Assembly (NCBI GenBank): GCA_946886065.1
Contig: CAMPHU010000294.1
Span: 1-5,375, forward strand
Reading direction: 5' to 3'
Source: an uncultured Massilia sp.
Lineage (GTDB): Bacteria > Pseudomonadota > Gammaproteobacteria > Burkholderiales > Burkholderiaceae
Length of the DNA: 5,375 nt
Shown: positions 4,853 through 5,375 of the stretch, in pieces
Numbering within the stretch: the stretch's first letter is position 1
Layout: each line of letters opens with the position of its first letter
Notes under the pieces: model-generated
Seen by the model: the letters and a program-made list of their open reading frames with translations, nothing else
Told to the model about the DNA's origin: nothing
Databases searched by the model: none
Translations under genes and position numbers: made by a program

Positions 4853-5375
4853 ATGAACGCCCCCGCACATATCCATACCCTGCTCGCCGACAATGCTCCC
4901 GCGCGCCTGCGCGAGATCCCGTACAACTACACCTCGTTTTCCGACCGCGAAATCGTGATCCGGCTGCTGGGTGAGTCGTCGTGGCAGCTGCTCGACGAGC
5001 TGCGCGGCGCCCGCCAGACCGGCCGTTCTGCGCGCATGCTGTACGAAGTGCTGGGCGACATCTGGGTGGTGCGCCGCAATCCCTACCTGCAGGACGACAT
5101 GCTGGACAACCCGAAGCGCCGGGCCAAGCTGATCGAAGCCCTGCACCACCGCCTGGCCGAAGTCGACAAGCGCCGCCTGAGCGTCGATGCCGAACAAGGC
5201 GGCGACAGCGCCGCGCGCAGCGCCGCCGTGGAACAGCTGCTGGCCGCCGCGCGCAAGGCGGTCGACGATTTCGGCCGCGAATTCAGCGACATGTACGACC
5301 TGCGCAAGCGTGCCACGCGCGTGCTCGGCGCCTACACCGACAAGCGCAACATCCGCTTCGACGGCATGCACCGCA
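4853..5375 (+). CDS. Large FAD-linked oxidoreductase, N-terminal DUF3683-type region (partial)
   Basis: The first 174 residues are present and the frame is still open at the right edge. The opening [20 protein letters not shown] is followed by [20 protein letters not shown] (21-40), [20 protein letters not shown] (56-75) and [20 protein letters not shown] (76-95). From memory this matches the N-terminus of very long (about 1,200-1,350 residue) betaproteobacterial proteins. There, a DUF3683 region precedes a D-lactate dehydrogenase/GlcD-like FAD-binding oxidase domain and an iron-sulfur, cysteine-rich C-terminal part. Only the N-terminal region is visible here, so the FAD and iron-sulfur domains are predicted, not seen. 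Residues about 95-155 are charged and probably helical. The substrate is unknown; a 2-hydroxy acid is plausible from the family. The start is chosen by family similarity and by the absence of an in-frame alternative upstream that fits. Confidence 0.8.
   Translation, partial: MNAPAHIHTLLADNAPARLREIPYNYTSFSDREIVIRLLGESSWQLLDELRGARQTGRSARMLYEVLGDIWVVRRNPYLQDDMLDNPKRRAKLIEALHHRLAEVDKRRLSVDAEQGGDSAARSAAVEQLLAAARKAVDDFGREFSDMYDLRKRATRVLGAYTDKRNIRFDGMHR

Noticed and set aside
4670..5371. A 233-codon minus-strand frame at the right edge
   Set aside because: It is antisense to the DUF3683-type protein, whose plus-strand reading is strongly recognisable.

Overview
The window is a GC-rich chromosomal stretch of housekeeping genes, most likely from a betaproteobacterium of the Burkholderiales, and plausibly Oxalobacteraceae (Massilia-like). 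This is an inference from the protein sequences, from the DUF3683-type oxidoreductase at the right edge, and from a REP-like repeat of a kind I remember from such genomes. I see no mobile element, phage, CRISPR array, defence system, tRNA or rRNA. I did not find a clearly new biological system. The less ordinary signals are regulatory and repeat DNA.

Layout from left to right. The minus strand carries the start of ptsN (1-375, cut by the left edge), with its own sigma70-like promoter. A 355-base gap without a gene (376-730) follows and holds several inverted repeats. Next come queF (731-1570) and ilvA (1689-3227), both on the minus strand and separated by 118 bases that contain a strong hairpin. 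ilvA is divergent from a plus-strand yqaA-like membrane protein gene (3390-3929). Between these two lies a palindromic -10 box usable in both directions, plus three copies of a TATCGT half-site. A complete REP-type inverted repeat (3951-4034) separates yqaA from a plus-strand flavin reductase-family gene (4069-4632). After a 220-base gap with an AT-rich core, the N-terminus of a large FAD-linked oxidoreductase of the DUF3683 type begins on the plus strand (4853 to beyond the right edge).

Functionally the genes are not one pathway. PtsN is a phosphotransferase regulatory protein of the nitrogen PTS. QueF makes preQ1 for the tRNA base queuosine. IlvA commits threonine to isoleucine synthesis and carries the C-terminal ACT-like regulatory pair. 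YqaA is a small inner-membrane protein of unknown role, and the last two are flavoproteins. ilvA and queF could share a transcript, although the hairpin between them may stop or reduce read-through. Ribosome binding sites are weak or absent for most genes here. The yqaA ATG at 3390 is the exception.
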